Part shown: piece by piece, positions 22,212 through 32,713 of the stretch | Layout: each line of letters begins with the position of its first letter | Position numbering within the stretch: the stretch's first letter is position 1 | DNA from: Anniella stebbinsi | Taxonomy: Eukaryota > Chordata > Lepidosauria > Squamata > Anniellidae | Assembly (NCBI GenBank): GCA_029215795.1 | Contig: JARDYH010000002.1 | Coordinates: 63,093,001-63,157,000, forward strand | DNA: 64,000 bases | Reading direction: 5' to 3' | The notes under the pieces: generated by a model | What the model was told of the DNA's origin: nothing | What the model saw: only the letters and a program-made list of their open reading frames with translations | Database searches by the model: none | Translations under genes and position numbers: made by a program

Positions 22212-22674
22212 CGCGTGGTCTGTCACATTTGGGTGTGTGGTGATGTCCATTGAGGCCAGCAGTGCCCTCACTCTAGGGGCACAATCCTATGCACATTCAG
22301 ACAGAAAGAAGTCCTACGGTTCCCAGCATTCCTATGATGTTGTTTGCCTCCACAAATGAGGTCTAAAAAGGGGATGGATTGTGTGCTTAGTGCTTAGGTC
22401 TGCAGGGAGGGGGTATAACTATAAATACACACTTACAAGCCCCCTCATGATCCGGAACCATGCCTCATTCAGCCTTCCCTATCACTGGGAAAGAGAGTTC
22501 ACTCAAGGCATGGAGATTACAGACTAGCTGAGCATATGGGCATCTTAGTGCAGGACTTGCATCCATGCCTTTCCTACATCACACATTTAACCCTTGCATG
22601 TGCAGGCTGAGTGCCTGCAAAATGGTTAAATTAACTTTACTTGCCCTCAGTGATGTTATCATAGAGCAGATACA
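22212..22674. other. Unassigned
   Basis: About 22278-22330 contains GGCACAATCCTATGCACA, a piece of the CAATCCTAT family. Nothing else recognised. Confidence 0.45.
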
Positions 22675-22890
22675 GACCGTTTCTACACTGGCCTTTTTTA
22701 CTGGGACCATCCCTGGGTGGTCCCTGTGCATTCAGATGATGCACAGGGACTCCCAGGGGTGGAGGGGATAGGCATGGGGTTTCCCAGTGATAAGGGATCC
22801 CTGGGAAATCCTGATTTTTCCACGGTCCCGGGAACTTCCCGAGAATGTGGGAACTGTGGACACCCATCCCGTCTGGTGCTGCGCTTACTC
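22675..22890. repeat. Partial TIR element, ACCGTTTCTACAC end
   Basis: Left end resembles the 18669-18803 element. Inside, TCCCTGTGCAT and ATGCACAGGGA (about 22720-22750) form a hairpin, and GGGATCCCTGGGAAATCC adds another. Right end not found. Confidence 0.5.
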
Positions 22891-25260
22891 GCAAGGCTCC
22901 GTGCCCATTAGGGGAGGCGGGCAGCAATTTTGCCACCCCTGGGATAGCAGGGAGGGGAGGGGATTTTGTTGTTGTTGTTTTTACTTACATTTGGTGCTGG
23001 AGCAAGCGTGCGCTCCTTCCTTGGGCCCTAAAAAATATTAAATGATGGGCACAATGTCCCATTTCCTTCCAGGGTGTTGCACACCATGTGTGTGCGCTGG
23101 GGGAATGCTCTTGCGATAAGGATATCACAACAGCTTCCTCCTCCCTCCTGGAACGCCAAGAGATCTAGAAAGGGCCACAGACTACATGATGAGGGTGTAA
23201 TAAGGAAAAAAGAGGGGGCAACTTGGAAACAAAATATTGACATCAAAATAGCAGCCAATCACTTCAGAATGAGGTTTGCAATTGAGATGCTGCCAAGGCT
23301 GTCTAAATGCCCCCCCCCCACAAAATTGCTAAGAAGTCCTACATCATAGGAAAGCAAGGCAATTTTCACAGAGTAAAAAGTTTTTTGTCAATAACCCAGG
23401 TTGACAATCCCATCCAATCTCCAACTCTAGAGAAACACTTCTAAAGGAGACACAAGGAACTATATAGCACTAGACTAAAGAGGATTAGATGACATATTGT
23501 ATGAAAGATGATTAACATAGACATTGACTTGTACAAACTCATCTAATAATAGGTTGGCTTATGCTCCCTTAGAACTTTCTAACTGAGGGTCTTTCACTAC
23601 ATGCTGAAGTGAATATTGACCTGAAGACCAGAACACAGATATTCACATGGGTTATGTTACCGACATGGCCTTTCCAGTGAAAAGTAAACAGACTCAACAT
23701 TTGTCCAATGACCACTGGGAGTGTTTTTCATGCACACAAAAAGAAACTGAGAACATGATGTCATTGTTCTATATCATATGTTTTAGACATTATATGGGCA
23801 GAATGGGGCAGAGGGTTATGACTTCCCATGGAAATGGGACTATTGATCTAAGGTAAGGGATCTTAGAATTCTGTCAGCTACAATTTGGGAGCTATAAAAT
23901 CCAAATTCTGCAAATGGAATAAATTATGTTAAGTGGGAAAGTTATCCTCTATCATCTATATAGCCATGCTTTCTTTTGGAAGAGCATTACATTCTTCTCT
24001 GGATCACATTGTTTAGTTGTAGAGAAAAGAAACTTAGAGGTCTTGGGAATTCAGTGTGGTAACAAATGTGTAAGAAGTAGTAGTTAGAGTGCATAAGGAG
24101 CAAAGCCCCTTCTTTCTTGCTCATCTTTCTAGTTTATAAGCTTTTCAAAGAAATTGGCAACATCCATCCATCCCTTTATATATGATAAAGGAGCATTAAA
24201 AAAAAAGATGGCTTACTGCATAAAGTCAAAGGTAAAAGTATAGAATAAGTAGAGTAGATAAAATGCAAAGATAATGTTGCAAATGCGTGGAAAGCACAGA
24301 AGTACAGCCATCATTAAAATAAATCATGTACTTTTCTTATACATGTCCTGCCATTCATCACTGAAATAAAATGTGGCCTTTTCTTACAGGTTTTCTGCCA
24401 TTTGGCTGCCTGACCTTGTAAACCTGTAAAAGCACTCTACATGCTTTTGATACAGTGCAGACTGGAAATACACAATCAGAATTTAAAATCCATTCCTTTG
24501 CTAGTGGTTGTAAATTTCAGCTTTGGCCCCTATTGAACCCTGTAAATTCAGTTTTACATAAAGTTCTTCCCATGCTTAAAATGTACTTAAATACAAAATC
24601 AGATTTCCTTATCTTCCCACGCTGTGTTCATCCCAGATTCTCTTGTGGGCAAAACAATCATATGCAACTGGTTTATTCATTCAGGCACAGGGAGAAATTG
24701 CACATGTTCACTTCCCATTGCTTGCCCACCTGACAAAATCAGGGCAGAAATTTAAGGCATGCCAAAAGTAAGCTAACTACAACTACCTTCTCTCCCTCTT
24801 ATGAATACTTAAACTTTGAAACCAATAGCTTAATAGCTACACCCTTTTATTAATTGACCCCCTTAATATTTCCCCTTTAGTTAATTTCTGAAGAATACCA
24901 ATTCTGTAAAGATAGGAAAGATTATTTGTGTAGCAGATTCTGAGTGACATATGTGGGAAGGCATTGCTCCAGAGAAGAGGAAATGAGGCATGGAAGAAAT
25001 GGAAGGAAGATGCAGAGGAGGAAATAGAATATTGGAATTGAAAGAAAGAGCTGAAGAGAGAAGGGATTTGAAATGGCTGGAAATCTCCTTACTGCATGTC
25101 TACAGACATCTGTCCTTAACCTGACCTGCCAGTGGGGCAAAGTACTGTTGACAAATAATGCTGAAAGAAATTCTCAGAGAGGGTGTGTCAAGATTCTTTT
25201 ACAGATTTACCTGATTTGCATCTCCTGGACCCAAATGAGGACCTGGATGCAATTTGCAGT
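22891..25260. other. Unassigned, no gene seen
   Basis: About 2.4 kb in which I recognise neither a repeat family nor coding sequence. There is a short GTT run at 22968-22979 and a C-run near 23311-23320. Frames of 60-92 codons show no domain. Confidence 0.4.
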
Positions 25261-25580
25261 CAGAGGTCTGTACATTTCTGAGGTTCTGGTGCATCCTGGG
25301 GGGAGGTTCAATAATATTTAAAAGTTGAGCAAAGAAAAATGTGTACATTTCTAAAATGTGCACAAATATGCTATAGTACAATGCTGCAAACTTCCAACAA
25401 TGGATTTGTTTAAATATGTGCACAAAATGTATGCATTAATGTATACATTAGTAAAAATGTGTACACATTTCTGTATAAATATTTTTAAAATGCAAGCTTG
25501 TGGAGAAAGAAGCTTGATCTCAAAAAACTGACAAATTTGGTGAGACTGAGATTGATAGATTGGTCCGTCCCTAGTCTAGC
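25261..25580. repeat. Probable nonautonomous element, ...GGTCCGTCCCTA end
   Basis: Tandem-like words GTGTACATTT, TGTGCACAAA, TATGCATTAATGTATACATT recur. The segment ends TGACAAATTTGGTGAGACTG then GATAGATTGGTCCGTCCCTA, like 9765-10013 and 27035-27278. Confidence 0.5.
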
Positions 25581-25843
25581 GATAGCAGTGAGTTTGAAAG
25601 TAGGGGCAGGATGGGGGTGGAATTCACAGATGATTTAGGCACATATGTGGTTAAGAATGCATGAGCAGAATGGAGATAAGGTCACAGAAGTCCTAGAGAC
25701 ATATGGGGAGCTAAGGGGGAACAGGATGGCCTATGGAAAACAACTGAAATGGTATATAGGATCAAAGGTGCTTCCAGACAATACTTTATTGTGAATTCGC
25801 ACTGCCTCATTCATGAAACGTTATAGGAAGGGTCCAAACAACA

Positions 25844-25844
<1 letters not shown>

Positions 25845-25874
<30 letters not shown>

Positions 25875-25902
25875 CTTCTTCTTCTTCTTCTTCTTCTTCT
25901 TC
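25845..25902. repeat. (CTT)n microsatellite, 58 bp
   Basis: Pure trinucleotide CTT repeat followed by a GTCATCATCATC variant. The poly-Phe or poly-Lys frames across it are artefacts. Confidence 0.97.
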
Positions 25903-27034
25903 GTCATCATCATCTTCCCCTGTTTTCCCACCAGTTCTTCCATATTTTTGTTTTTATTGCAACAACAAAAACCAAATCCATTAGGGAGGGGGGGAAATGG
26001 ATTGGCAAACAATACCTTTTGATTGATAGCACCTGGACACAACCCAGGAGCATGTAATGTTGGAAAGAAGATGTGCACTGGGCTGAGAAGTAATGAGAGA
26101 TGAATTTCACATATTGATTCCCAATATACAGCTGCATCTCTATACTCCCAAGTACACCAAGGGTCCAAAACACTGACAGATTGCCTAATGGTCCCAATTA
26201 TCTAATTAGAGCATGAAGCACAGTCACCTTTAAAGTATAATTTTTGAGATAATAGAATGGACTCATATGCACAAGGAACATGCACAAAAGTAAGTGTGGT
26301 TCTGCCACTAAGCCTGATTCTTTAGCAGAAAATGGCTATAGAAAATGCTCTCTCGTTAGATTTACACACAGTCTGCAGAAAGGGAAATGAACGTTGGCAT
26401 TTTTCTTTTTTTGAATCTGGACAAATTACTTTGGAATGAATGAAGGAATAATGGAAAGCACATTTCCTTATGTAATTGCTGTTATATATAGTTGGAACAA
26501 ACATGAAATGCTGATCAGCATCTGATCTTAACACAAAGCACACACTTTTTATTTCACTGTAAAATCATTTCATGTTATTGACAAGAGAGCAATGAAAAAT
26601 AATGATTCAGAAGATTCTAGAATTTTACAGGAAAACAAGACAACTTTGTTGACAAAATATAAAACACACTTGGAGCTACCACCTAATAAACTGATGGATA
26701 GTAATTCTATAAAATTCTAGCTGTTGTTCAAGTGCTGGGGAATTCATAGTGAAACATGTTAAGCTACTTGACTACATGTTAAACCTACATTTGTTGTGGG
26801 AATGAAATTTGTTAGGGTCAAACCCACCACAGAAACTATTGCTTTTTGTTCAGTATGTAACAAGTGCCATATAGTTTTCCATTTTCAATATTTTATAGCA
26901 CAATCATGTCACAGCAGCAGCAGGAAATCATGTCCAAAATCATCAAGATCAACAATAGCTATTCAGTATCCTGAGCTGGGGTTTGCTTCTATTGGCTTTG
27001 TAGGCAATCTCACTTTGACTTGGGACACAACAGA
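25903..27034. other. Unassigned, no gene seen
   Basis: No recognised repeat or gene. Confidence 0.4.
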
Positions 27035-27278
27035 ACTGGACTGAAGTTGCTCACTTCTGCTTGGGGTTTTCTGAATATGTTGCACATCCCTACTGGGAAT
27101 AGCTGCACCTATTGAATTTGGCCATTGAAGATGGACCGAACTTTGGTTTGATTCATTCTTGATAACAATTTACCAAAATTTGCTAATTGATTCATATACA
27201 GGACAGAAAGAAATTGAGATTTAAAAATTTAAAATGTGGGAAAAAGCAAAACTGATAGATTTGTCCATCCCTACCTAA
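27035..27278. repeat. Probable nonautonomous element, ...TTTGTCCATCCCTA end
   Basis: Shares GCTGCACCTATTGAATTTGG and the end ACTGATAGATTTGTCCATCC with 9765-10013. Class unknown. Confidence 0.5.
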
Positions 27279-27656
27279 CATCATCAACAGATGACACATT
27301 CCAGCCACCATAGGCTGTTTGTTCTATACATGATTGACATCTAATTGATGAAAGTAATTTACTGAAAAGATGTACCAAAGAATTATCTTCACTGTCCTAT
27401 GTTATCACATGCTAGGTTTGGATCCTGTGATGGTTTGTTCAAGCCATCAAGTTTGTTCAGATATTTAAAAAGTATAATTCAGTTTTTAGATCTGACATTT
27501 GTAGCATTAATATGGTGGTGACAAACACCATGGCAACTTAGAGTTGTCCTCCTACTTCCCATATATTTTACTTACATTCCCATGTTCAAATTTTGAGGGC
27601 AAAACCTGTATTCAAATTTTGCTCTGATTTGACTACCTCATTGGTTTTCCCATCCA
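27279..27656. other. Unassigned
   Basis: Nothing recognised. Confidence 0.4.
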
Positions 27657-28086
27657 GTGATTATTAGGGGTGTGCACGGATCGGGTCAGATCCACAATCC
27701 GGCTCCAATCCAGGGGAAATTGAATAAAATTATCCGATCTGATCTCCTGCCCCTGGATCGGCCGATCCAATCTGATCCGATCCAAAATGGATTGGAGGAT
27801 CGGACCCCCTCCCCCCCTCCCGGTTCTAACCTGCCCGGGCCATCTGCTGCCGTCTGCTGGCACCCGTGGGCACCAGCAGACGGCCCCAGCAGGTAAGAAC
27901 TGCGAGGGGGGACTTACTTGCCAGGGCTGTCTGCTGCTGTCCGCTGGCACCAGCGGATGGCAGTGGATGGCCCCGGGAGGTAAGAACCGCGAGGGGGGAA
28001 GTGGGAGGGGGCCCACTTACCTGCTGGGGCGTCTTCTTCCTTCACCTGCTGGAGATCTACTGAGAACTAGGCTTCACAGCCTAATT

Positions 28087-28134
28087 CTCAGTAGAGCGCC
28101 AGGTGATGATGTCATCACCTGGCGCTCTACTGAG
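28087..28134. repeat. 48-bp palindrome with TGATGTCATCA centre, copy 1
   Basis: CTCAGTAGAGCGCCAGGTG and its complement form 23-bp perfect arms with a 2-bp spacer. The centre TGATGTCATCA resembles bZIP half-sites. Contained in the third hairpin unit. Confidence 0.85.
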
Positions 28135-28417
28135 GACTAGACAGTGAAGCCCAGTGCTCAATAAATCTACATCAGGTGAAGGCGGCGGACGGCCCCACAG
28201 GTAAGGAGGATTGCCGGGGGGGCTTACCTGCTGGGGGCCCTTCGCTGCCATCCACTGCCGCCTGGGCAGCAGCGGATGGCAGTGGATGGGCCCCGGCAGG
28301 TAAGGATGATCGCGAGGGGGAAGGAGGGAGGAGGGAGGCCCCCCCACTTACCTGCAGGGCTGTCTGCCGTGTTCACCTGCCATAGATCTACTGAGCACTA
28401 GGCTTCGTGGCTTAGTT

Positions 28418-28465
28418 CTCAGTAGAGTGCCAGGTGATGATGTCATCACCTGGCGCTCTACTGAG
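28418..28465. repeat. 48-bp palindrome with TGATGTCATCA centre, copy 2
   Basis: Second copy, with one mismatch between arms (GAGTGCC against GGCGCTC). Contained in the fifth hairpin unit, which duplicates the third. Confidence 0.85.
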
Positions 28466-28555
28466 GACTAGGCCGTGAAGCCTAGTGCTCAGTAGATCTA
28501 CAGCAAGTGAAGGCGGCGGATAGCCCTGCAGGTAAGGAGAATCGCTGGGGGGGCT

Positions 28556-28586
<31 letters not shown>

Positions 28587-28745
28587 TTTATTTATTTGTA
28601 GCCCGCCTCTCCCTCCGGATCGAGGCGGGGAACAACAACAATATAAAACATAAAAATCACAACAGTTAAAAAAAATTAAAAACAAGAGAAAAATACAACA
28701 TTAAAAACATCTTAAAATTCATCTGGATAGGCCTGTCGGAAGAGG
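28556..28745 (-). mobile_element. L2-like LINE 3' tail inserted in hairpin array
   Basis: Minus-strand reading ends GTTCCCCGCCTCGATCCGG then AGGGAGAGGCGGGCTAC and an AATAAAT plus (ATT)n tail ((TAA)n at 28555-28585 on plus). This is the same 3' end subtype as the L2 at 40236-40905. It interrupts the sixth hairpin unit, so it is younger than the array. Confidence 0.8.
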
Positions 28746-29029
28746 ATGGCAGTGGACGGGCCTGCAGGTAAGGAGGATTGCAAGGGGGAGGAGGGGGGCT
28801 CCCACTTACCTGCCTGGGCTATCCGCTGCCATCCGCTGGCTCCCGCGGGCTCCAGCAGATGGCAGAGGACGGCCCCGGCAAGTAAGGGGGCTTATCTGCT
28901 GGGGTCGTCTGCTGCTGTCCGCTGGCGCCCCCGGGTGCCAGCAGATGGCAGCAAAAGGCCCCTGCAGGTAAGAAACGCAATGAGGGAAGGGACAGGGAGG
29001 GGGGAATTAGGCCCCCACTCAGCCCCTTG

Positions 29030-29107
29030 CCACCATTTTTCCCCATAGACTTGCATTGGGGGAAAGCTTTATTTCCCCTAATGCAAGTCTATGGGGAAAA
29101 ATGGTGG
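29030..29107. repeat. 78-bp hairpin with 28-bp perfect arms
   Basis: CCACCATTTTTCCCCATAGA then CTTGCATT is exactly mirrored after a short loop that is itself nearly palindromic (GGGGGAAAGCTT). It sits just inside the right GATC-rich end of the 27665 element. Confidence 0.9.
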
Positions 29108-29207
29108 CCGATGCAAAAATCAGACATCCGATTTTCGGATCGGGATCGGGTCTGATCTGATCCGGGGGACCTCCGATTTTGTTCTGATCTGATCCAAAAG
29201 TAATTAT

Positions 29208-29975
29208 CCCTGGCTACTCTGTGTCCCCCCCCCCTTTTTTGTCTAAACAAATTATTTTTCTTCGAAGTATATTTTATTTTTCCAGTTCTTTTCCTAGCAC
29301 TATGACAGGGAAGCCATAAGCACTTTCATTTCCTTGTTGATTTCCCTCTTGTATCATAATGGAACCATAGTTTGCTTTTCAAGCTGCTACAATTGTTCTG
29401 TGAGATGTTTTGTCTGCATTTCACACTGGAACTATTTCACACACATGCATTCTCATATGATCACAAGAGAATCTCCCCGCTTCCAACAATGATACTGAAA
29501 GTTCTTTTCCTTACATTCTCTTTGTAAGGTTTTGTTCCCAGCTGAAAGGAGCAAAAGATCAAGTGTCTGTATTTGCTTTCCTGTTGCTCCTAGTATCCTC
29601 TGCTTTGGCTCCCAGGGATCATCCTGTGGCTAAAGGAATATTTCATGTGAATACACCACATGTAACAATGCGAAAACAGAACTGTCAAACTAATAATGGG
29701 AGCAAATATGAACAGCAATTACTCATCTTCTTTCTGACAATAAATTGTTCTATGTGCTTCTCATTTTAATCCCAGGACACAAGGAGGAAAAGGCAGAGAC
29801 TAACAGGATTAAAAGCTTTCTGTTTATGTTTAAATTGTGTACTGACTCTGAACCACTCTCCCTGATCCAGCCTTGATCCATCTCCTCTGCCATTCACACC
29901 CCCACACTTTGAGTCTATCATCTGCATAGTCTTTCAGTCTCCTTAGAACTATTTTCCACCTGAGCCAATCACTTG
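29208..29975. other. Unassigned, no gene seen
   Basis: No gene or repeat recognised. Confidence 0.4.
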
Positions 29976-30195
29976 GTTGGATCCAGAGTTCTATTCTGCC
30001 AGGGGAAGTGTCCCTGAGCAGAGTTCCATTCAGAACGCTTCCATTGGTGGAAAGCATGGGAAGCCAATCTTTGCTGATTTACCCACCTAGAGCCACCAGC
30101 ATTACCCCTACACACACTGTTCAAGAGGTTTCCTTGGGAACTTCAAGGGGATGGGGGATCACTGAAGGTGGCCTCCTTCTCTATTCAGCCAGCAT
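29976..30195. repeat. Left part of ATTGGATCCAG-type element
   Basis: Begins GGTTGGATCCAGAGTTC like the ends of 5872-6112 and 59708-59941, and shares GATCACTGAAGGT with the latter. Its right part is missing where the LTR-like sequence begins. Confidence 0.5.
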
Positions 30196-30199
30196 AAAG

Positions 30200-30942
30200 A
30201 CCTTTTCCCGCCCTGCTTGCTGGGCAGGGGGAGGAGGTTGCGAGTGGGGATGAGGTGAGACGACGTGGAGCCCCATGGTTGGTGGGCTCCAGGTGGTGCC
30301 ACCGGGGAGAGGAGGGGTCTCAGGCTATTTAAGCCGCTCTGACCCCTCCAAATCTCTGCAGTTTGCTGCGCGGCTCCCTCCCGCCCTCCCCTGTTGTCAG
30401 TGTGGGTTCGCTGGTCGTCCTTTTGGAGGCCAAGTAGGATTTTTTTGCTCACAATCCAATCTGGCTGCAAAAGCAGGCTGGGTGATAATTAGGTTAATTG
30501 GCTACTTGGTCACTTTATGGCGGTAGGCGCGGGCATTGCTTAACGCTTGGTTAATGGTGAGCATTCACAGGCACTGTTTGGGTGATTGGTGAAGCCCGAG
30601 GCCAACCACTTAGAGCCCTGCGGCATCAGTTGGGGGGATAGGGCTCACCTCTGGGGTCAACCCTTCTCGTCTACTCGGAGCCCTGCGGCACGAGGGGAGA
30701 CGACACTGATTGACCCCCCCCACCTCATATCGAGGAAGCTCGGGGGCAGCAAAATGCTGGCGCCGCTTCCCGGGCTGTGAATGTCTCGCCCGATCCCCAT
30801 AATGGCCTGGTTGGCCATAGCTAATGCCCGCTTAGGTTCTCCTCCCCCTTTTGCTTAATGGTTAAATAAATAAAGTGGCCCATGTTTAAATCCCAATTTG
30901 GTGTCGTCTCTTCATTCCTCTTCTCTCGCTTCGCAAACCCCC
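30200..30942 (+). mobile_element. LTR-like sequence, probably solo LTR (copy 1)
   Basis: Contains a TATA-like GGCTATTTAAGCC (30323-30335), about 540 bp further an AATAAATAAA signal (30865-30874), then a CT-rich tail ending near TTCGCA. Long blocks are shared in the same order with 42373-43130 (minus). They include GGAGGCCAAGTAGGATTTTT against GGGGGCCAAGCAGGAATTTT, GGGGGATAGGGCTCACCT, and AATAAA followed by GTGGCC. Two independent copies with promoter-like and polyadenylation-like signals suggest an LTR; no internal coding region adjoins. Exact ends and superfamily not determined. Confidence 0.55.
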
Positions 30943-32485
30943 CACTGGATCAAAAGTCTCCCAACTGACAGAAGAAGGCCTTCTATCTGCGACAAGCTTT
31001 TCCTGGGTCGAACCCATTGTTTGCAATGTCCTTGACATCCTATTGCCAATTGGTACTTCTGTTCTGGCCTCCGACTACATCTCCAGAGTTTGATGCCTTT
31101 CTGAGACGGGTACTCTTTTTCAGCCTGGACTACACAGGACACTTTCTCCGTCTCTGTTCTTCAGGATACACACTGGTTCCCTCAACACACCCTTGCAGCC
31201 ACATGGGTGCTGCTTCCCTGTAGTACTGTCTCACACAGCCAAAATAAGTGTGCATGCACTTCAACCACATAGAAGAGGAGGAGGAGGAGCAGCACGTGAA
31301 TTTTCTTCAGCCAGTCCACACCGTTCCCCACCAGCAATGTTCCCACATAAACTGCAACCACAAATGAAAGGAGGATGGAAAAGCAATTCCTGGCTGTTGT
31401 AAGTATGTATGAATGGGGCTACACAATCTGACCTTACTGTGGAGGCAGCAATGTCTACGATTTAATACATATTTAGATATCCGTTTCTTCAATGGCATAA
31501 GCTATGGAGGAAAAATAAAACATGGGTGTATTAAAAAAAAACAGATTAAAACAGGCCAAACGTTTAGAAATATATCTGCAAACCAGTGTAGGCCCAACCA
31601 CAACATTTCAGCTCAAATAAAAAGAACTTAACATGGTTTCCAGCACATGTTCAGCTAAATCCCTGGCATGTCTCCAAGAGTAGACATGCTACTCTTGGAG
31701 TGGTAGGGAAGCTATCAAAGAATGTCTCAATATGCATTTTCCTTTTGGAACTTGACATATAGTTAAAGGGTGTTCTGGTTTGATTTTAGGAACACAGGAG
31801 AGGATGCAATCAAGCTATGACATGGGTTGGCTACAATCCATTCAGGAACTTATAGAGCAAAGTGCTTTCCATTGTGCCTAGAATGCTAAATAGGATGATA
31901 GCAAAGAGGATAGGTCACCGTGATGAGATGTTCACTGGTCCTTAACAGGAGGACATTTTCTGTCCCAGCTGAAGATTCCATCAAGGGCAGCTTCATGTCT
32001 AGTGCCTTCTACTGTGATAGACATAAAGTTAGAATACATGAATTGTGATTTCTAGGTCAGCATTAGTGATGAGCAAGCCACCCCAGCTCACATTGGATTG
32101 GATTGGGTTGGAAATAAACCAAGCCATTCAAACACTCCCAAAAAAGGGAAATGTCTATGTTCATTCCGAAATCAAACACATTTGACAATAAGGGATTACT
32201 TGCACAGCCAGGATAAATGTGTGTGAACTATTTGAGGTAAACAGGCAGCATTGAGAAACTCTAGGAGGGATCTTCTGGGATGGACTTCCACATAGACACA
32301 CAGATAATACTTGGGTCAAGAGAGTCCTCTGCAGAATAAGAGCTTTCCTTCCCCACCCCCAGCATTTTTTTAATCAGTGCAGCCATTTTAAATCCCCATC
32401 TTTAATAGAGTCATCATGTTGCTTGCTAACTTTGCGACACATGGAAGCAGTAGAGTGCTTCAGTTACCACTCCAAACCCAGACAT
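30943..32485. other. Unassigned, no gene seen
   Basis: No internal retroelement coding region follows the LTR-like block. A small hairpin CTCCAAGAGTAG-loop-CTACTCTTGGAG is at 31672-31700. Near 32060, TTAGTGATGAGCAAGCCA may be an element end. Otherwise nothing recognised. Confidence 0.45.
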
Positions 32486-32596
32486 AGAGCCTATCTACAC
32501 TACTGCTTTAAAACAGTTTATAACAGTTTTAAACCGGTTAATAACCAGTTTAAAACTGTTATAAACCATTTTAAAGCAGTAGTGTAGATAGGCTCT
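32486..32596. mobile_element. 111-bp near-perfect palindrome (MITE-like)
   Basis: AGAGCCTATCTACACTACTG is mirrored at the other end, with TTTTAAAACAG...CTGTTATAAA between. Only a few mismatches occur across about 50-bp arms. A half copy lies at 3089-3153, and a GTGGATAGGCTC end near 55930, showing a dispersed family. Confidence 0.85.
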
Positions 32597-32657
32597 CAGA
32601 AGAATACAGAACCTGGAACAAGGGACAGCAGATGCCACTATCTTTGTCTTCAGCCAT

Positions 32658-32713
32658 GACTTCAGAGTGTACAAGCACCAAGGCTAGCCTTGGTGCTTGT
32701 ACACTCTGAAGTC
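32658..32713. repeat. 56-bp perfect palindrome
   Basis: GACTTCAGAGTGTACAAGCA then CCAAGGCT is followed with no spacer by its exact reverse complement. The arms are 28 bp with no mismatch, centred at 32685/32686 (GGCTAGCC). It does not resemble any other repeat in the window. Confidence 0.95.

Larger units (their letters stand above)
27826..28972. repeat. Array of eight hairpin units bounded by GTAAG/CTTAC
   Basis: Approximate units: 27826-27897, 27910-27985, 28015-28205, 28221-28305, 28345-28536, 28552-28771 (split by an L2), 28803-28886 and 28886-28972. Most run CTTACCTGC...GCAGGTAAG with a palindromic middle (CTGCCATCCGCTGG / CCAGCAGATGGCAG). CAG|GTAAG-like 5' splice-site consensus falls at plus-strand GT positions 27893, 27980, 28201, 28300, 28532, 28768, 28882 and 28968. 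On the minus strand it falls at about 27916, 28019, 28226, 28350 and 28808. Likely produced by amplification of one ancestral unit. Confidence 0.75.
27657..29207. mobile_element. Nonautonomous hAT-like element with hairpin array
   Basis: The element (27665-29199) starts TAGGGGTGTGCACGGATCGG, a terminus I associate with squamate hAT elements. Possible 8-bp duplications GTGATTAT and GTAATTAT (one mismatch) flank it. Both subterminal regions are crowded with GATC words (GATCGG, GATCCGATCC), a layout typical of transposase-binding subterminal repeats. The interior is GC-rich and made of serial hairpins; an L2 tail has inserted at 28556-28745. The right terminus lacks the expected GTGCACACCCCTA seen at 45836-45848, so it is probably truncated. 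No transposase frame. Confidence 0.7.

Noticed and set aside
27633..29048. Frames up to 127 codons on both strands over the hairpin array
   Set aside because: Repeated hairpin units without stops; no start context, domain or codon structure.
30200..30942. A CpG-island promoter with first exon of a host gene
   Set aside because: A second copy with the same block order at 42373-43130 shows that it is a dispersed repeat.
31672..31700. 12-bp hairpin as a transcription terminator
   Set aside because: Eukaryotic context and no T-run; small hairpins of this size are expected by chance.
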